Assembly: GCA_900757415.1 (NCBI GenBank)
Contig: CAAENU010000140.1
Coordinates: 1-15,929, forward strand
Origin: an uncultured Oscillospiraceae bacterium
GTDB taxonomy: Bacteria; Bacillota; Clostridia; Oscillospirales; Oscillospiraceae
Length of the DNA: 15,929 bases
Direction: 5' to 3'
The notes below the pieces were generated by a model. The model made no database searches. It was not told where the DNA came from and saw nothing but the letters and a program-made list of their open reading frames with translations. The translations under genes were made by a program, and so were the position numbers. Below, one piece after another: positions 7,075-14,869 of this stretch (the stretch's first letter is position 1; each line of letters begins with the position of its first letter).

Positions 7075-7102
7075 ATTATAGCATATTTTTAATATTTCGC
7101 AA
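7075..7102 (-). promoter_or_regulatory. Promoter of pncB
   Basis: On the minus strand TTGCGA (7102-7097), a 16-bp spacer and a perfect TATAAT (7080-7075), with TATG directly before the -10. About 57 bp upstream of ATG 7017. Confidence 0.75.
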
Positions 7103-7104
7103 CC

Positions 7105-7141
7105 GCTTATGCCGGATTATTCCGCATGTTTCCGCATAAGC
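7105..7141. promoter_or_regulatory. Inverted and direct repeats next to the pncB -35 box, possible operator
   Basis: GCTTATGC (7105-7112) and GCATAAGC (7134-7141) form an 8-bp inverted repeat, and TTCCGCAT occurs twice between and within them (7120-7127, 7130-7137). It lies directly upstream of the pncB -35 element, a position suited to a regulator of NAD salvage. I cannot match it to a known NiaR or NrtR site. Confidence 0.35.
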
Positions 7142-7158
7142 GTACTCCCGGGTGGAAA

Positions 7159-7199
7159 AAGACCCCGGATATTTTCCGCAGGGAAATATCCGGGGTCTT
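7159..7199 (-). terminator. Strong terminator at the end of the xre-mmpL-GLUG-kinase operon
   Basis: A 19-bp inverted repeat (AAGACCCCGGATATTTTCC and partner, one T-G pair) with a 3-base loop. In the minus direction it is followed by a T5 run. It begins five bases after the stop of the kinase-like gene. Confidence 0.9.
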
Positions 7200-7203
7200 C
7201 TCT

Positions 7204-7812
7204 TCACTCTGCCAGTTGGCGGAATGCCTCGGCAATGCGCCCGGCCGCCTCGTCCAGCGTGCAGGCGCCTGTGTCGATGCACAGGTCATAGTGGGACGGA
7301 TCGCCCCATGTGCGCCTTGTATAGCTCTCATAGTACTTGCGGCGCTGCTTATCCATCTTGCGGATCAGGCGGATGGCCTGTGTGCGGGTCAGCCGCTCCT
7401 GCTCCATCTTGCGGACGATACGATGCTCCTCCGGGGCGGAGATGAACACCCGCAGCAGACGCACATCGCTGTCGCGCAGCACATAATCGGCGCAGCGGCC
7501 TACGAACACGCACTCCTCACGCTTGGCGATACGGCGGATCTCATGGCTTTGCAGGGCAAAGAGCACCTCGGAGGTGGAGCTGCCGCGCAGCACATGATAG
7601 TTCCCCTCATGCACCGTTTGAAACAGGTAGGGGTTGGTGGCCTTTTCGTCAGAATCGGTCATGTTTTTCTCCGAAAGCTCGCCATACTGGCACGCCAGAC
7701 GCACCAGCTCCTTTTCATATACACGCACACCCAGCAGATCCGCTGTTTTGACCGCAACCTCATGGCCGCCGCTGCCAAATTCGCGGCTGATGCAAATGAT
7801 CCGGTTTCCCAT
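7204..7812 (-). CDS. Cytidylate kinase-like family protein (P-loop NTPase)
   Basis: A 202-residue protein of the cytidylate-kinase-like P-loop family common in Firmicutes and Bacteroidetes. It begins IICISREFGSGGHEVA, a degenerate Walker A around G13-S-G-G16, then VYEKELV, FVGRCADYVL (103-112), an arginine-rich lid-like KMDKQRRKYYESYTRR (152-167) and YDLCIDTG. True CMP kinase motifs are not all present and the family's substrate is not established, so I do not call it cmk. The start at 7812 has an AGAGGGAA site about seven bases upstream. It starts 21 bp after the stop of the GLUG protein and is followed at once by a strong terminator, so it is the last gene of that operon. Whether it works with the transporter is unknown. 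Confidence 0.8.
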   Translation of the reverse strand: MGNRIICISREFGSGGHEVAVKTADLLGVRVYEKELVRLACQYGELSEKNMTDSDEKATNPYLFQTVHEGNYHVLRGSSTSEVLFALQSHEIRRIAKREECVFVGRCADYVLRDSDVRLLRVFISAPEEHRIVRKMEQERLTRTQAIRLIRKMDKQRRKYYESYTRRTWGDPSHYDLCIDTGACTLDEAAGRIAEAFRQLAE

Positions 7813-7833
7813 GTTGGTTCCCTCTCTCTTCTG

Positions 7834-10800
7834 TTATTTCAGTGCGTTCAGCGCCGCGGCGGAAAAGACGTCGCTGCGCTGGGTAAAGGTGATATCCGCG
7901 CCCAGCGTGGCCTGTACCTCCGCCAGCAGCACCTGTACGCTTCCGCTGCAGGAAATGCGGATGCTCTGCAGGCGGTCATTCTCCACCGTCAGCTCCACAC
8001 TGCCGGCGGTGAAGGTCACATTCTGCAGCTTGACCTCCGGAGCGATGGCCTGCGCAAAATCCGCCGCACCCTGACCATCCAGCGACAGGGTATAGACATC
8101 CTGTCCGTTGGAGCAGAGGTGGGAGGGCGTGCCGTTCATGGCCAGCTGATAGACCAGCGTTACCAACGTGGACTGTTCCACGGCGCTTTCCTCATTGCGG
8201 GAGAGGATATTCCCCTCGGCATCGCACAGCTTATCATCGGTAAAATACAGGTTCAGCGCGTTTTTGCGGATGCGGCTGACCACCGCGCCGTCCACCGTGC
8301 GGCGGTCATATTGCAGGGTATCGCGGAATACAAGCGGGCCGCAGTCCGCCCACAGCGTCATATCCGCCGCCAGACTGTCGCTTCCCAGCAGGGACGCCCA
8401 TGCATGCAGCAGCCGCAGGGTGTTGCCGCCCAACAGGGCCTCCGGCGCGGCGCCGCCAGCAATGGCGGTTTTCACCGCATCGGGGATCTGGGGGGATTCT
8501 TCCCCGCCATCGCCCACGGTAAACTCCAGACGCAGACCGGGTTCGGCATCACCGGGCATGGTGACGTTCAGGCGGAACGCTTTCGCCTTGCCCTTTTCCA
8601 CCGTCAGCACCGCGGAAAGCTCCTGCGGGCGATCCATGGTGGCGGCGGCATCCGGCAGCAGCGCCTCCCATACCGCGGCAACATCGTCGTCCTGCGCCGT
8701 CAGATAATAGGCGCCGCGGCCGCTGCCGTAACCCTCATATTCCACATGTACCTGACGGCACAGCGCCGTAGCCTGCGTAGGCAGGTGGAAGCACTGGGCC
8801 AGATCGTCATCCAGACCATAGGCCTTTCCGCTTTCCATATAGAGAACACCGTTGGCATAGTACAGCGATACGCCGTCCATCTGCAGGACGGTAACGGATG
8901 TGCCATCCTCCGTCATGTGCCACAGCGACAGGGCGGTATCAAACGTCTGGCCGCCCAGTTCGCCCTGCACGGTCACAGCGGCGGACTGGGGATCCTGCTT
9001 CAGCGCTGCGTTCATGATCCGATAGGCCTTCAGTCCGCGGCCAAAGCTGGTGGTACGCAGCACCAGCAGCGCCGCCGCCACAGCGGCAGCGGCCAGCAGC
9101 ACAACGCGCAGCCAGCGGCGCTTCTTTTTCGGTCGGGCCGGAGCGGTGGCATCCTCCGCCGTCTCGCCTCCTTCAGGCGCAGGCGCGGCGGAGAGCAGTT
9201 TGCGTTTGGCCTTCTTTTTATGCAGGCCAATGAGCACCAACGCCGCCGCGGCGCACACCAGCACCGCCGGAAATACCCACAGCCACCACGCCGTTCCGGT
9301 GGTGACGGCAGCAAATTCCACGCTGCCGCCCGTCACGTCAAAGGTCAGGTAGCTGCCCAGCTTCTCCCATTTCACAGTTTTCCAGAAGCCATCGGTTTTG
9401 ACGTAGATCTTGAGGTCAGTTTCCCGCTCCGGGGGCAAATAGCGCACCGTGTGGGCGCCGCCGCCGGGGATGGCAACGCGCCACTGCTCCACCACGCGGC
9501 GGTTTACCGACAGGCCCTCGCCCATCTGGAGAGATACGGCACAGCTGCGGATCTGCTCGCCCAGACCGTCCTGCGCCACATGGAAATCTTCAGGATCGGG
9601 GATCTCATTGGCGACGGTAATGGCGTCGCCATCGTCAAAGGCACCCTCCACCAGAATGGCGGGGCGGCCGTCTTCACGGAGCTGCGGCGAGGCAAGGCCG
9701 GGCACATACTGGTCGTATACCGCCGTGACCACCGTATCAAAATGGAGATTTTTCAGCTCCTTATGATCCCAGCCGGTATAGTGGCCTTCTTTCTGCGGCA
9801 GATCGGGGAAAATACTGTCGTCAAAGGAATCGCCATACTGGAACGTGGTGGCGGCCAGCGTCACGCCGTCTGCCACAAAAGACAGGGTAAAATGGGTCAT
9901 ATCGTGGGGCATACCGTCTACCTGCGCCATATCCGCAAAGGCGATGGGTTCGGCGCGGCCGGTATAGCTCTGGCGATTGATGCCCGCCAGCGTATCGGAA
10001 ACAAAATAATTATGGGAAAAGGCGCCGGTATCGCTGCCGGAAACAGCGCCGCTGTACTGCTGGCAATCGGTGATATCCACCAGCGAGTAGCACCCGGCTA
10101 CCGTGCTGGAGCTGCCGCCGGCGGTTTCCTCTACGCCGGAACCAACAATGCCGCCCACATAGTGCTTGCCGCTGAGGGTACACTTGGCATAGCTGCCCCG
10201 CACAACAGAGGCGGTAATACCGGCCACGCCGCCCACATAGCTGCCGTTTTCACTGGCGACGGTTCCGTAACCCTCGCTGGCGGTGATCAGGCCCAGATCC
10301 ATGCGGCCGCAGATGCCGCCCACATAGCTGCGCTTGCCGGTGACAACGCCGGTATTGGTGCAGCGCTGCACGATGGCCTTATACTCATACTGGCGGCGAT
10401 AGGTGCCGCTCAGGCTGCCGCTGACGTCATCCTCAGGATCCAGCTCATACTCCACAGCCATGGAGCCGGCCACACCGCCCACGTTTACATCACCGTTGAC
10501 AGCGGCACTGCTGCTACACTGGGAGGTCTTGCCCAAGGTGACCTGATCGATGTTGCGCTCGGAGCTGTCGGTGATCACATCCGAGGTATCCTGCGCGCTG
10601 GAAACGGCATTGACCATGGTGTCGGACAGGGCCGTAAACTGGTCGTTGACATCCCGCAGGTCATCGGCCACCGTGCCCACCATACCGGACAGGGCATCGT
10701 TGAGCGCCTCGATGCGGCTGCCGATGCCATGGATGGCGGAGGTAAAGCCGCTGACATCCGGAAGCGTAATATCCGGCAGGTCGATATCGGGAAGGTCCAC

Positions 10801-12018
10801 ATCAGGCGTAACGATATAGGTGCCGTCCGGCAGGGTAATACCCTGACCGGCTGGAAGCGCCTGCGTGCGTCTGGTCTGCGTATCATTCTTGCTATCGCTG
10901 CCGATGGAATTTATCAGCTTTTCCAGCTCATCCACGGCATGGTCCACCGCATCGGACAGGCTGTCCAGCCGGGAGGAAACATCATCGGCTCCCTCCTGCG
11001 CATCACGGCTGAGGCGGTTGACACGGGTATTCAGCTCGCGGAGCTGACTGCTCATGCGGGAAAGATAATCCGGAGAGGTATCCATTCGGATATAGGGCTC
11101 GATCTGCCCGGCAACGCCGCCTACGTCCTTGCGGCCATTGACCGCGCCGTTATTGACGCACAGCAGCAGCTGCCCGCAGCTGCGCCCCACGATACCGCCG
11201 GTATTATAGCCGATATGCTGGTAGCCGATGGTGGTCTGATTGGTGCAGCCGCTGATCACGCCGGAGGAATAGCCGGCGATGCCGCCGGTATCCGAGGCCA
11301 TGCCGGAGGTATCCAGACTGCTGAGCTTGGAGAGATCCAGCGAAAAACCCAGATCCAGATTTTCAAGATCGATGGATGGATCCGTGCTTTCAATGTTGAC
11401 ATAGGCGTTATTCTGGCAGGACTCGATCCGACCCAGATTACAGCCGGCAATGCCGCCGGTCATACTGCTGCCGGCCACCGCGCCCTTGGCGCTGCAATAA
11501 CGGATCAGTCCGTCTGCGGCATTTTCACCCGCAATACCGCCGGTATGCTGCTTGCCGGACACCGTTCCGGTAAAGGCGCAGGTTTCAATGCTGCCGTTAT
11601 TGACGCCCACGATGCCGCCCACATCCACACCGTCGCCGGAAGGTGTCACCGTACCCTCCACATGGAGGCGGGTCAGGCGGCCGCTCTTTTGCAGCTCGCC
11701 AAAAAGTCCCGCCGGGGAAAGGCTGTCCGTAACGACGACGCCGCTGATGGTATGATCCTGCCCGTCAAAGGTGCCGCCAAAGCTGGGGATGGGCAGGAAC
11801 GACGCATCCTCCAGCGCAAGATCCGCCTCCAGCAGTACGGTTTTGCCCTGAGACCAGGTATCCAGCGTGCAGTTTTTGGCAAGCTCACGCAGGTCGGCCG
11901 CCGTACGGATATGGATGGTATCGCCGGACGCGGCATAGCTGGCCGTAACAGGCAGGCAGGCCGCCAGCAGCAGCGCGGCCAGCAGCCACGCGCAGACGCG
12001 GTGCAGGTTATTCTTCAT
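7834..12018 (-). CDS. Large exported GLUG-repeat / coiled-coil membrane-anchored protein
   Basis: A 1394-residue protein of unrecognised overall family. In order: signal peptide (about 1-31, ending AASYAAS-like); GLUG-type beta-solenoid repeats (V/T-G-G-I-x-G) at about 133-305; a helical, probably coiled-coil stalk (about 315-370 and 425-475) split by a PDVDLPDIDLPDITLPDV linker (405-422); more GLUG repeats (about 510-660); an InlB B-repeat-like module (about 712-770, ending VVTAVYDQY); a domain to about 905; membrane segment 910-932; a basic linker with KKKAKRK and PKKKRR; membrane segment 969-990; then a 400-residue C-terminal domain. The positive-inside rule puts the linker in the cytoplasm and both large parts outside. 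It overlaps the transporter stop by 11 bp with GGAGG in the transporter's last codons, so translation is likely coupled. Function unknown; a surface partner of the transporter is the natural inference. Confidence 0.85.
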   Translation of the reverse strand: MKNNLHRVCAWLLAALLLAACLPVTASYAASGDTIHIRTAADLRELAKNCTLDTWSQGKTVLLEADLALEDASFLPIPSFGGTFDGQDHTISGVVVTDSLSPAGLFGELQKSGRLTRLHVEGTVTPSGDGVDVGGIVGVNNGSIETCAFTGTVSGKQHTGGIAGENAADGLIRYCSAKGAVAGSSMTGGIAGCNLGRIESCQNNAYVNIESTDPSIDLENLDLGFSLDLSKLSSLDTSGMASDTGGIAGYSSGVISGCTNQTTIGYQHIGYNTGGIVGRSCGQLLLCVNNGAVNGRKDVGGVAGQIEPYIRMDTSPDYLSRMSSQLRELNTRVNRLSRDAQEGADDVSSRLDSLSDAVDHAVDELEKLINSIGSDSKNDTQTRRTQALPAGQGITLPDGTYIVTPDVDLPDIDLPDITLPDVSGFTSAIHGIGSRIEALNDALSGMVGTVADDLRDVNDQFTALSDTMVNAVSSAQDTSDVITDSSERNIDQVTLGKTSQCSSSAAVNGDVNVGGVAGSMAVEYELDPEDDVSGSLSGTYRRQYEYKAIVQRCTNTGVVTGKRSYVGGICGRMDLGLITASEGYGTVASENGSYVGGVAGITASVVRGSYAKCTLSGKHYVGGIVGSGVEETAGGSSSTVAGCYSLVDITDCQQYSGAVSGSDTGAFSHNYFVSDTLAGINRQSYTGRAEPIAFADMAQVDGMPHDMTHFTLSFVADGVTLAATTFQYGDSFDDSIFPDLPQKEGHYTGWDHKELKNLHFDTVVTAVYDQYVPGLASPQLREDGRPAILVEGAFDDGDAITVANEIPDPEDFHVAQDGLGEQIRSCAVSLQMGEGLSVNRRVVEQWRVAIPGGGAHTVRYLPPERETDLKIYVKTDGFWKTVKWEKLGSYLTFDVTGGSVEFAAVTTGTAWWLWVFPAVLVCAAAALVLIGLHKKKAKRKLLSAAPAPEGGETAEDATAPARPKKKRRWLRVVLLAAAAVAAALLVLRTTSFGRGLKAYRIMNAALKQDPQSAAVTVQGELGGQTFDTALSLWHMTEDGTSVTVLQMDGVSLYYANGVLYMESGKAYGLDDDLAQCFHLPTQATALCRQVHVEYEGYGSGRGAYYLTAQDDDVAAVWEALLPDAAATMDRPQELSAVLTVEKGKAKAFRLNVTMPGDAEPGLRLEFTVGDGGEESPQIPDAVKTAIAGGAAPEALLGGNTLRLLHAWASLLGSDSLAADMTLWADCGPLVFRDTLQYDRRTVDGAVVSRIRKNALNLYFTDDKLCDAEGNILSRNEESAVEQSTLVTLVYQLAMNGTPSHLCSNGQDVYTLSLDGQGAADFAQAIAPEVKLQNVTFTAGSVELTVENDRLQSIRISCSGSVQVLLAEVQATLGADITFTQRSDVFSAAALNALK

Positions 12019-14449
12019 CGTCTGCCTCCTCTCCCTCCGGCTCAGACGCGGAGATCATATTCAGATCCACATCACCGTCTACCGTGGCACGCATCATGCC
12101 GCGAACCGTACCGTTGATGCGGCCGTGCACCATGCCGTTGACCACGATGCGGCCATGGCCGGTGCGCTTTTCCACCATGGAGGGCACCGAGAAGGACGTT
12201 TTGTCCACAATGGCGCTGCCCACCAGCAGGATCTGGGGCAGGGCAAACATGACCATGATGATGGAGATCACCGTGCCGCGGCCCAGACTTTCACCGATGC
12301 CGGCAATGACCGGCTCGGACGTCATGCTGCCGATGAGGAAGCCGCAGACGGACAGGATCGTACCGGAGGTGATGATGGTGGGAAACGCGAAGTTCAGCGT
12401 TTCCACAATGGCCTCGCGGTGGTGCATCTTGACCTTCAGCTCCTGATAGCGGCTGGCAATGACGATGGCGTAATCGATGTTGGCGCCCATCTGAATGGAG
12501 CTGACAATCAGGTAGCTGAGGTAGAACAGGTACTTGCCCGTGATGGTGGGCACGGAGAAGTTGATCCAGATACAGCCCTGAATCACCAGAATCAGCAGCA
12601 CCGGCATGCCGGCGGAGTTGAAGGTGAACAGCAGCACCACCATGACCACCAGCACCGAGACAATGCTGACCACCGTATTATCCACGGCAAAGGACTTCTC
12701 GAAATCGTATTCGTTGGTGGACTCGCCGGCCAGATATACATTCCCGTCAGGATAGTACTTTTTGGCGACATCCAGAATGGTATCGGTGAAAGCGTAGGTC
12801 TCATCCCCGCTTTCGGGCAGGGTGAGGTAGATCAGCATGCGGCTGTAATCCTCGCCGCGCAGCTGATTTTTGGCGCTGGTCATCTGCACCTCGGCATCCT
12901 GAAGGGTGGCGGTCTGGTCATCGCCCAGCGTGACGATGCCGGAATCCACCTGATCGCAGACGAACAGGAACATATCCAGCAGCGGCACCTTATAGGCGGC
13001 AATCTTGCCCACCAGCTGGCCGTAATCCTCCTGCTTGGCGGCATAGGCGGAATAGACCACCAGCGCTGCCTCGTAATCCAGACCGGCCAGTTCGGCAAAC
13101 TGGCGGGGCGTCAGCTCGTCGGCCAGCATATAGCCGTCCATGGCCTCGATATTGGTCAGGCCCATGGTGTAGTCCACCTCGTCGTACTGCTCCAGCTCCG
13201 CCAGCATGGCCGACTCCTTTTCATAATCGCCCACCGGCACCATCAGCGCCAGCATATTGCTGGAGGTGAAGGTATCCTCGATCATCTGCTCGGCCTTTTG
13301 GGTTTCGTTCTGCTTGGGGGTGGACAGGATGCTGTAGCCATAGGCATAGGGGCACCTGGAGGACAGGAAGAAGCCCACCACGATCAGCGCGGCAAAGATG
13401 ATGGGCACCACATGGCGGGTGGCATAGTCAAACTTGCCCACAAAGGGGATCTTGGGCACAAAGCTGCGGTGCTGCGTTTTATCGATCAGGGGACCAAAGA
13501 GCATCAGCAGTCCCGGCATCACCACAAAGGCAGACAACAGCGCAAAGAGAATGGATTTGATCAGGCACAGGGCCATATCCGGGCCCAGCTTGAACTGCAT
13601 GAACAGCATGGCCACCAATCCGCCGATGGTGGTCAGGCTGCTGGCGCCAATCTCGGGAATGGATTTGCTGAGGGAAATGATCACCGCCTCGCGCAGCTCC
13701 AGCATACGATGCTCCTCTTTAAAGCGGTTGCAGAAGATGATGGCGTAGTCGATGGACAACGCCAGCTGGAGAATACTGGTGACGGAATTGGACACAAAGG
13801 AGATCTTTCCCATCAGGAAATTGGTGCCCTGATTCAGGATCAGCGCCACCACAAAGGTGAGGATCAGCACCGGCACCTCGCCATAGGTCTCGGAGGTAAA
13901 GGTCAGCACCACCACGATCACAACGGCCACATAGACCATAATGATATTGATCTCACGCTCGATGGTCTCCTGCTGGGTATTGCCCAGATCCGTGGTCACA
14001 TACAGGTCATAATCCGACAAAAGCTCCTTGACCGCCGCCAGCGAGTCAAGACACGCGTCATCATCCTCGTCATAGGCAAAGGTGACGGAATACAGGGCAG
14101 CAAGGTCATTATAGTGGTCGGTCGTTTCATCATAGTCCACGCTCTGGACGCCCTTGACATCCCTGACACGGTCGGCCAGCTTCTCCGCCTGATCGGGGGT
14201 AATATTGGCCACCATGACCTGCGCGGTGCCGTAAGTAATAAACTGTTCGTCCATCACGCTCAGCGCCTTCTTGGTCTGGGAATTATCCGGCAGGTAGAAG
14301 GTCAGGTCATTTTCCACCTGCACCCAATTGCGGGAAAAGGCGGAAAAAATCAGGCCGATAATCGTGATCAGAAAAATGAGATTACGCTTATCCACAATAA
14401 ACGTGGCCAGCTTTTCCATGAAGGACGGCCCCTTGGCTGTATCGCTCAT
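12008..14449 (-). CDS. MMPL/RND-family transporter
   Basis: An 813-residue polytopic membrane protein with the duplicated RND layout: TM1 about 24-42, extracytoplasmic domain to about 167, a TM bundle 168-320, TM at about 347-364, a second extracytoplasmic domain to about 590, and a TM bundle 591-747. The proton-relay Asp-Tyr pair of MMPL proteins is present in both halves: D234-Y235 (SIDYAI) and D659-Y660 (NIDYAI). Such proteins move lipids, surface polymers or drugs outward using the proton gradient; the cargo is unknown here. The cytoplasmic tail is odd: six tandem x-G-x-V/I/M tetrapeptides at 771-794, then an acidic end. The start overlaps the xre stop in ATGA and the end overlaps the GLUG gene by 11 bp, so it is firmly in an operon. 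Confidence 0.9.
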   Translation of the reverse strand: MSDTAKGPSFMEKLATFIVDKRNLIFLITIIGLIFSAFSRNWVQVENDLTFYLPDNSQTKKALSVMDEQFITYGTAQVMVANITPDQAEKLADRVRDVKGVQSVDYDETTDHYNDLAALYSVTFAYDEDDDACLDSLAAVKELLSDYDLYVTTDLGNTQQETIEREINIIMVYVAVVIVVVLTFTSETYGEVPVLILTFVVALILNQGTNFLMGKISFVSNSVTSILQLALSIDYAIIFCNRFKEEHRMLELREAVIISLSKSIPEIGASSLTTIGGLVAMLFMQFKLGPDMALCLIKSILFALLSAFVVMPGLLMLFGPLIDKTQHRSFVPKIPFVGKFDYATRHVVPIIFAALIVVGFFLSSRCPYAYGYSILSTPKQNETQKAEQMIEDTFTSSNMLALMVPVGDYEKESAMLAELEQYDEVDYTMGLTNIEAMDGYMLADELTPRQFAELAGLDYEAALVVYSAYAAKQEDYGQLVGKIAAYKVPLLDMFLFVCDQVDSGIVTLGDDQTATLQDAEVQMTSAKNQLRGEDYSRMLIYLTLPESGDETYAFTDTILDVAKKYYPDGNVYLAGESTNEYDFEKSFAVDNTVVSIVSVLVVMVVLLFTFNSAGMPVLLILVIQGCIWINFSVPTITGKYLFYLSYLIVSSIQMGANIDYAIVIASRYQELKVKMHHREAIVETLNFAFPTIITSGTILSVCGFLIGSMTSEPVIAGIGESLGRGTVISIIMVMFALPQILLVGSAIVDKTSFSVPSMVEKRTGHGRIVVNGMVHGRINGTVRGMMRATVDGDVDLNMISASEPEGEEADDEE
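12068..12139 (-). repeat. Tandem tetrapeptide-coding repeat in the transporter tail
   Basis: Codons 771-794 encode NGMV-HGRI-NGTV-RGMM-RATV-DGDV, six units of x-G-x-(hydrophobic), with Ala for Gly in unit five. The alternating pattern resembles short beta-strand repeats such as those of bactofilins; that similarity is only visual. Confidence 0.6.
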
Positions 14450-14715
14450 GTTCTTCCCCCCGCCTCCTTTTCACTGATGCCGCAAAGCTTTCCGCCGAGC
14501 TCCGCCGGCGGCTCCGGCGGCAGAATCCGCACGATATCGCCCAGACCGCAGTCCAGCGTGCGGCAGATCCGGGCCAGCACCTCCAAGGACACCGGCTCAT
14601 TTTTCGACAGCTTGGCCAGCGTGTTGGAGCTGATGCCAACCTCGCGGGCAAACTCCGTCTTGCTCCAGCCTTTGTCAATAAGCAGCTTGAATAAGTTGTT
14701 ATAGGAAACGAACAT
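14446..14715 (-). CDS. Small XRE-family (Cro/CI-like) transcriptional regulator
   Basis: An 89-residue protein. It is almost wholly a Cro/CI helix-turn-helix domain of the compact HTH_26 type (SYNNLFKLLIDKGWSKTEFA, VGISSNTLAKLSKNE, VSLEVLARICRTLDCGLGDIV), with recognition helix about residues 29-36. A short proline- and glycine-rich tail follows (from about 66). The open frame extends ten codons further up to 14745, but M at 14715 has GGGGGTG six bases upstream and matches where the family begins, so I choose it. Its stop overlaps the transporter start in ATGA, and it is the first gene after the promoter at 14746-14774. It probably regulates its own operon, possibly through the phased repeats upstream. 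Confidence 0.82.
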   Translation of the reverse strand: MFVSYNNLFKLLIDKGWSKTEFAREVGISSNTLAKLSKNEPVSLEVLARICRTLDCGLGDIVRILPPEPPAELGGKLCGISEKEAGGRT

Positions 14716-14745
14716 CGCCGCACCCCCTTTTTGACAGTCGCCCAC

Positions 14746-14774
14746 ATTTTACCTTATTTTTCTGCGTATTGCAA
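14746..14774 (-). promoter_or_regulatory. Promoter of the xre-mmpL-GLUG-kinase operon
   Basis: On the minus strand TTGCAA (14774-14769), a 17-bp spacer and TAAAAT (14751-14746), placing the start of transcription about 25 bases ahead of ATG 14715. Confidence 0.7.
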
Positions 14775-14821
14775 CTATATGTTTGCGAATGCGGATATAT
14801 GATTTCCTGATGGGGATATAT
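14764..14821. promoter_or_regulatory. Helically phased AT-rich direct repeats at the xre promoter, candidate operator
   Basis: Plus-strand repeats of the type GCG(T/A)A..TGC..(C/G)ATATATG occur at 14764-14781 and 14785-14801, and a third half-match GGATATAT ends at 14821. The TATAT cores at 14776, 14796 and 14817 are spaced 20 and 21 bp, two helical turns, and the first overlaps the -35 box. This suits repression or autoregulation by the XRE protein; not proven. Confidence 0.4.
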
Positions 14822-14847
14822 AAAAAAGAGAGCCATACGGCTCTCTT
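14822..14847 (-). terminator. Terminator after the CD1247-like gene
   Basis: On the minus strand AAGAGAGCC / GGCTCTCTT (9 bp, loop of 4) is followed by TTTTTTA. It closes the efp-CD1247-like transcript and isolates it from the xre promoter. Confidence 0.9.
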
Positions 14848-14869
14848 CTTTATATACGGTTAGATATGG

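Noticed and set aside
5509..7092. A 527-codon plus-strand frame opposite pncB
   Set aside because: Shadow of a clear nicotinate phosphoribosyltransferase; it starts within the palindromic element without a ribosome binding site.
10740..10810. Repetitive stretch encoding PDVDLPDIDLPDITLPDV as a possible DNA repeat or CRISPR-like array
   Set aside because: Short, in frame and within a protein; it is a peptide linker repeat, with no spacer/repeat architecture.
7126..12117. A 1663-codon open frame on the plus strand
   Set aside because: It lies exactly opposite the GLUG protein and the kinase-like gene. Its His/Gln/Ala/Gly/Arg-rich composition is typical of an antisense shadow in GC-rich DNA, it crosses a terminator, and it has no ribosome binding site or recognisable domain.
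12125..14704. An 859-codon open frame on the plus strand
   Set aside because: It is the shadow of the MMPL transporter: low-complexity His/Gln/Asp/Gly-rich translation and no family features, whereas the minus strand has clear RND motifs.
14388..14747. An alternative 119-codon minus-strand frame overlapping xre
   Set aside because: Arg/Ser-rich out-of-frame translation; the frame 14446-14715 encodes a clear HTH protein.
14731..14760. TTGACA on the plus strand upstream of xre as a divergent promoter
   Set aside because: There is no good -10 at the right spacing and no plus-strand gene downstream; it coincides with the xre 5' untranslated region.
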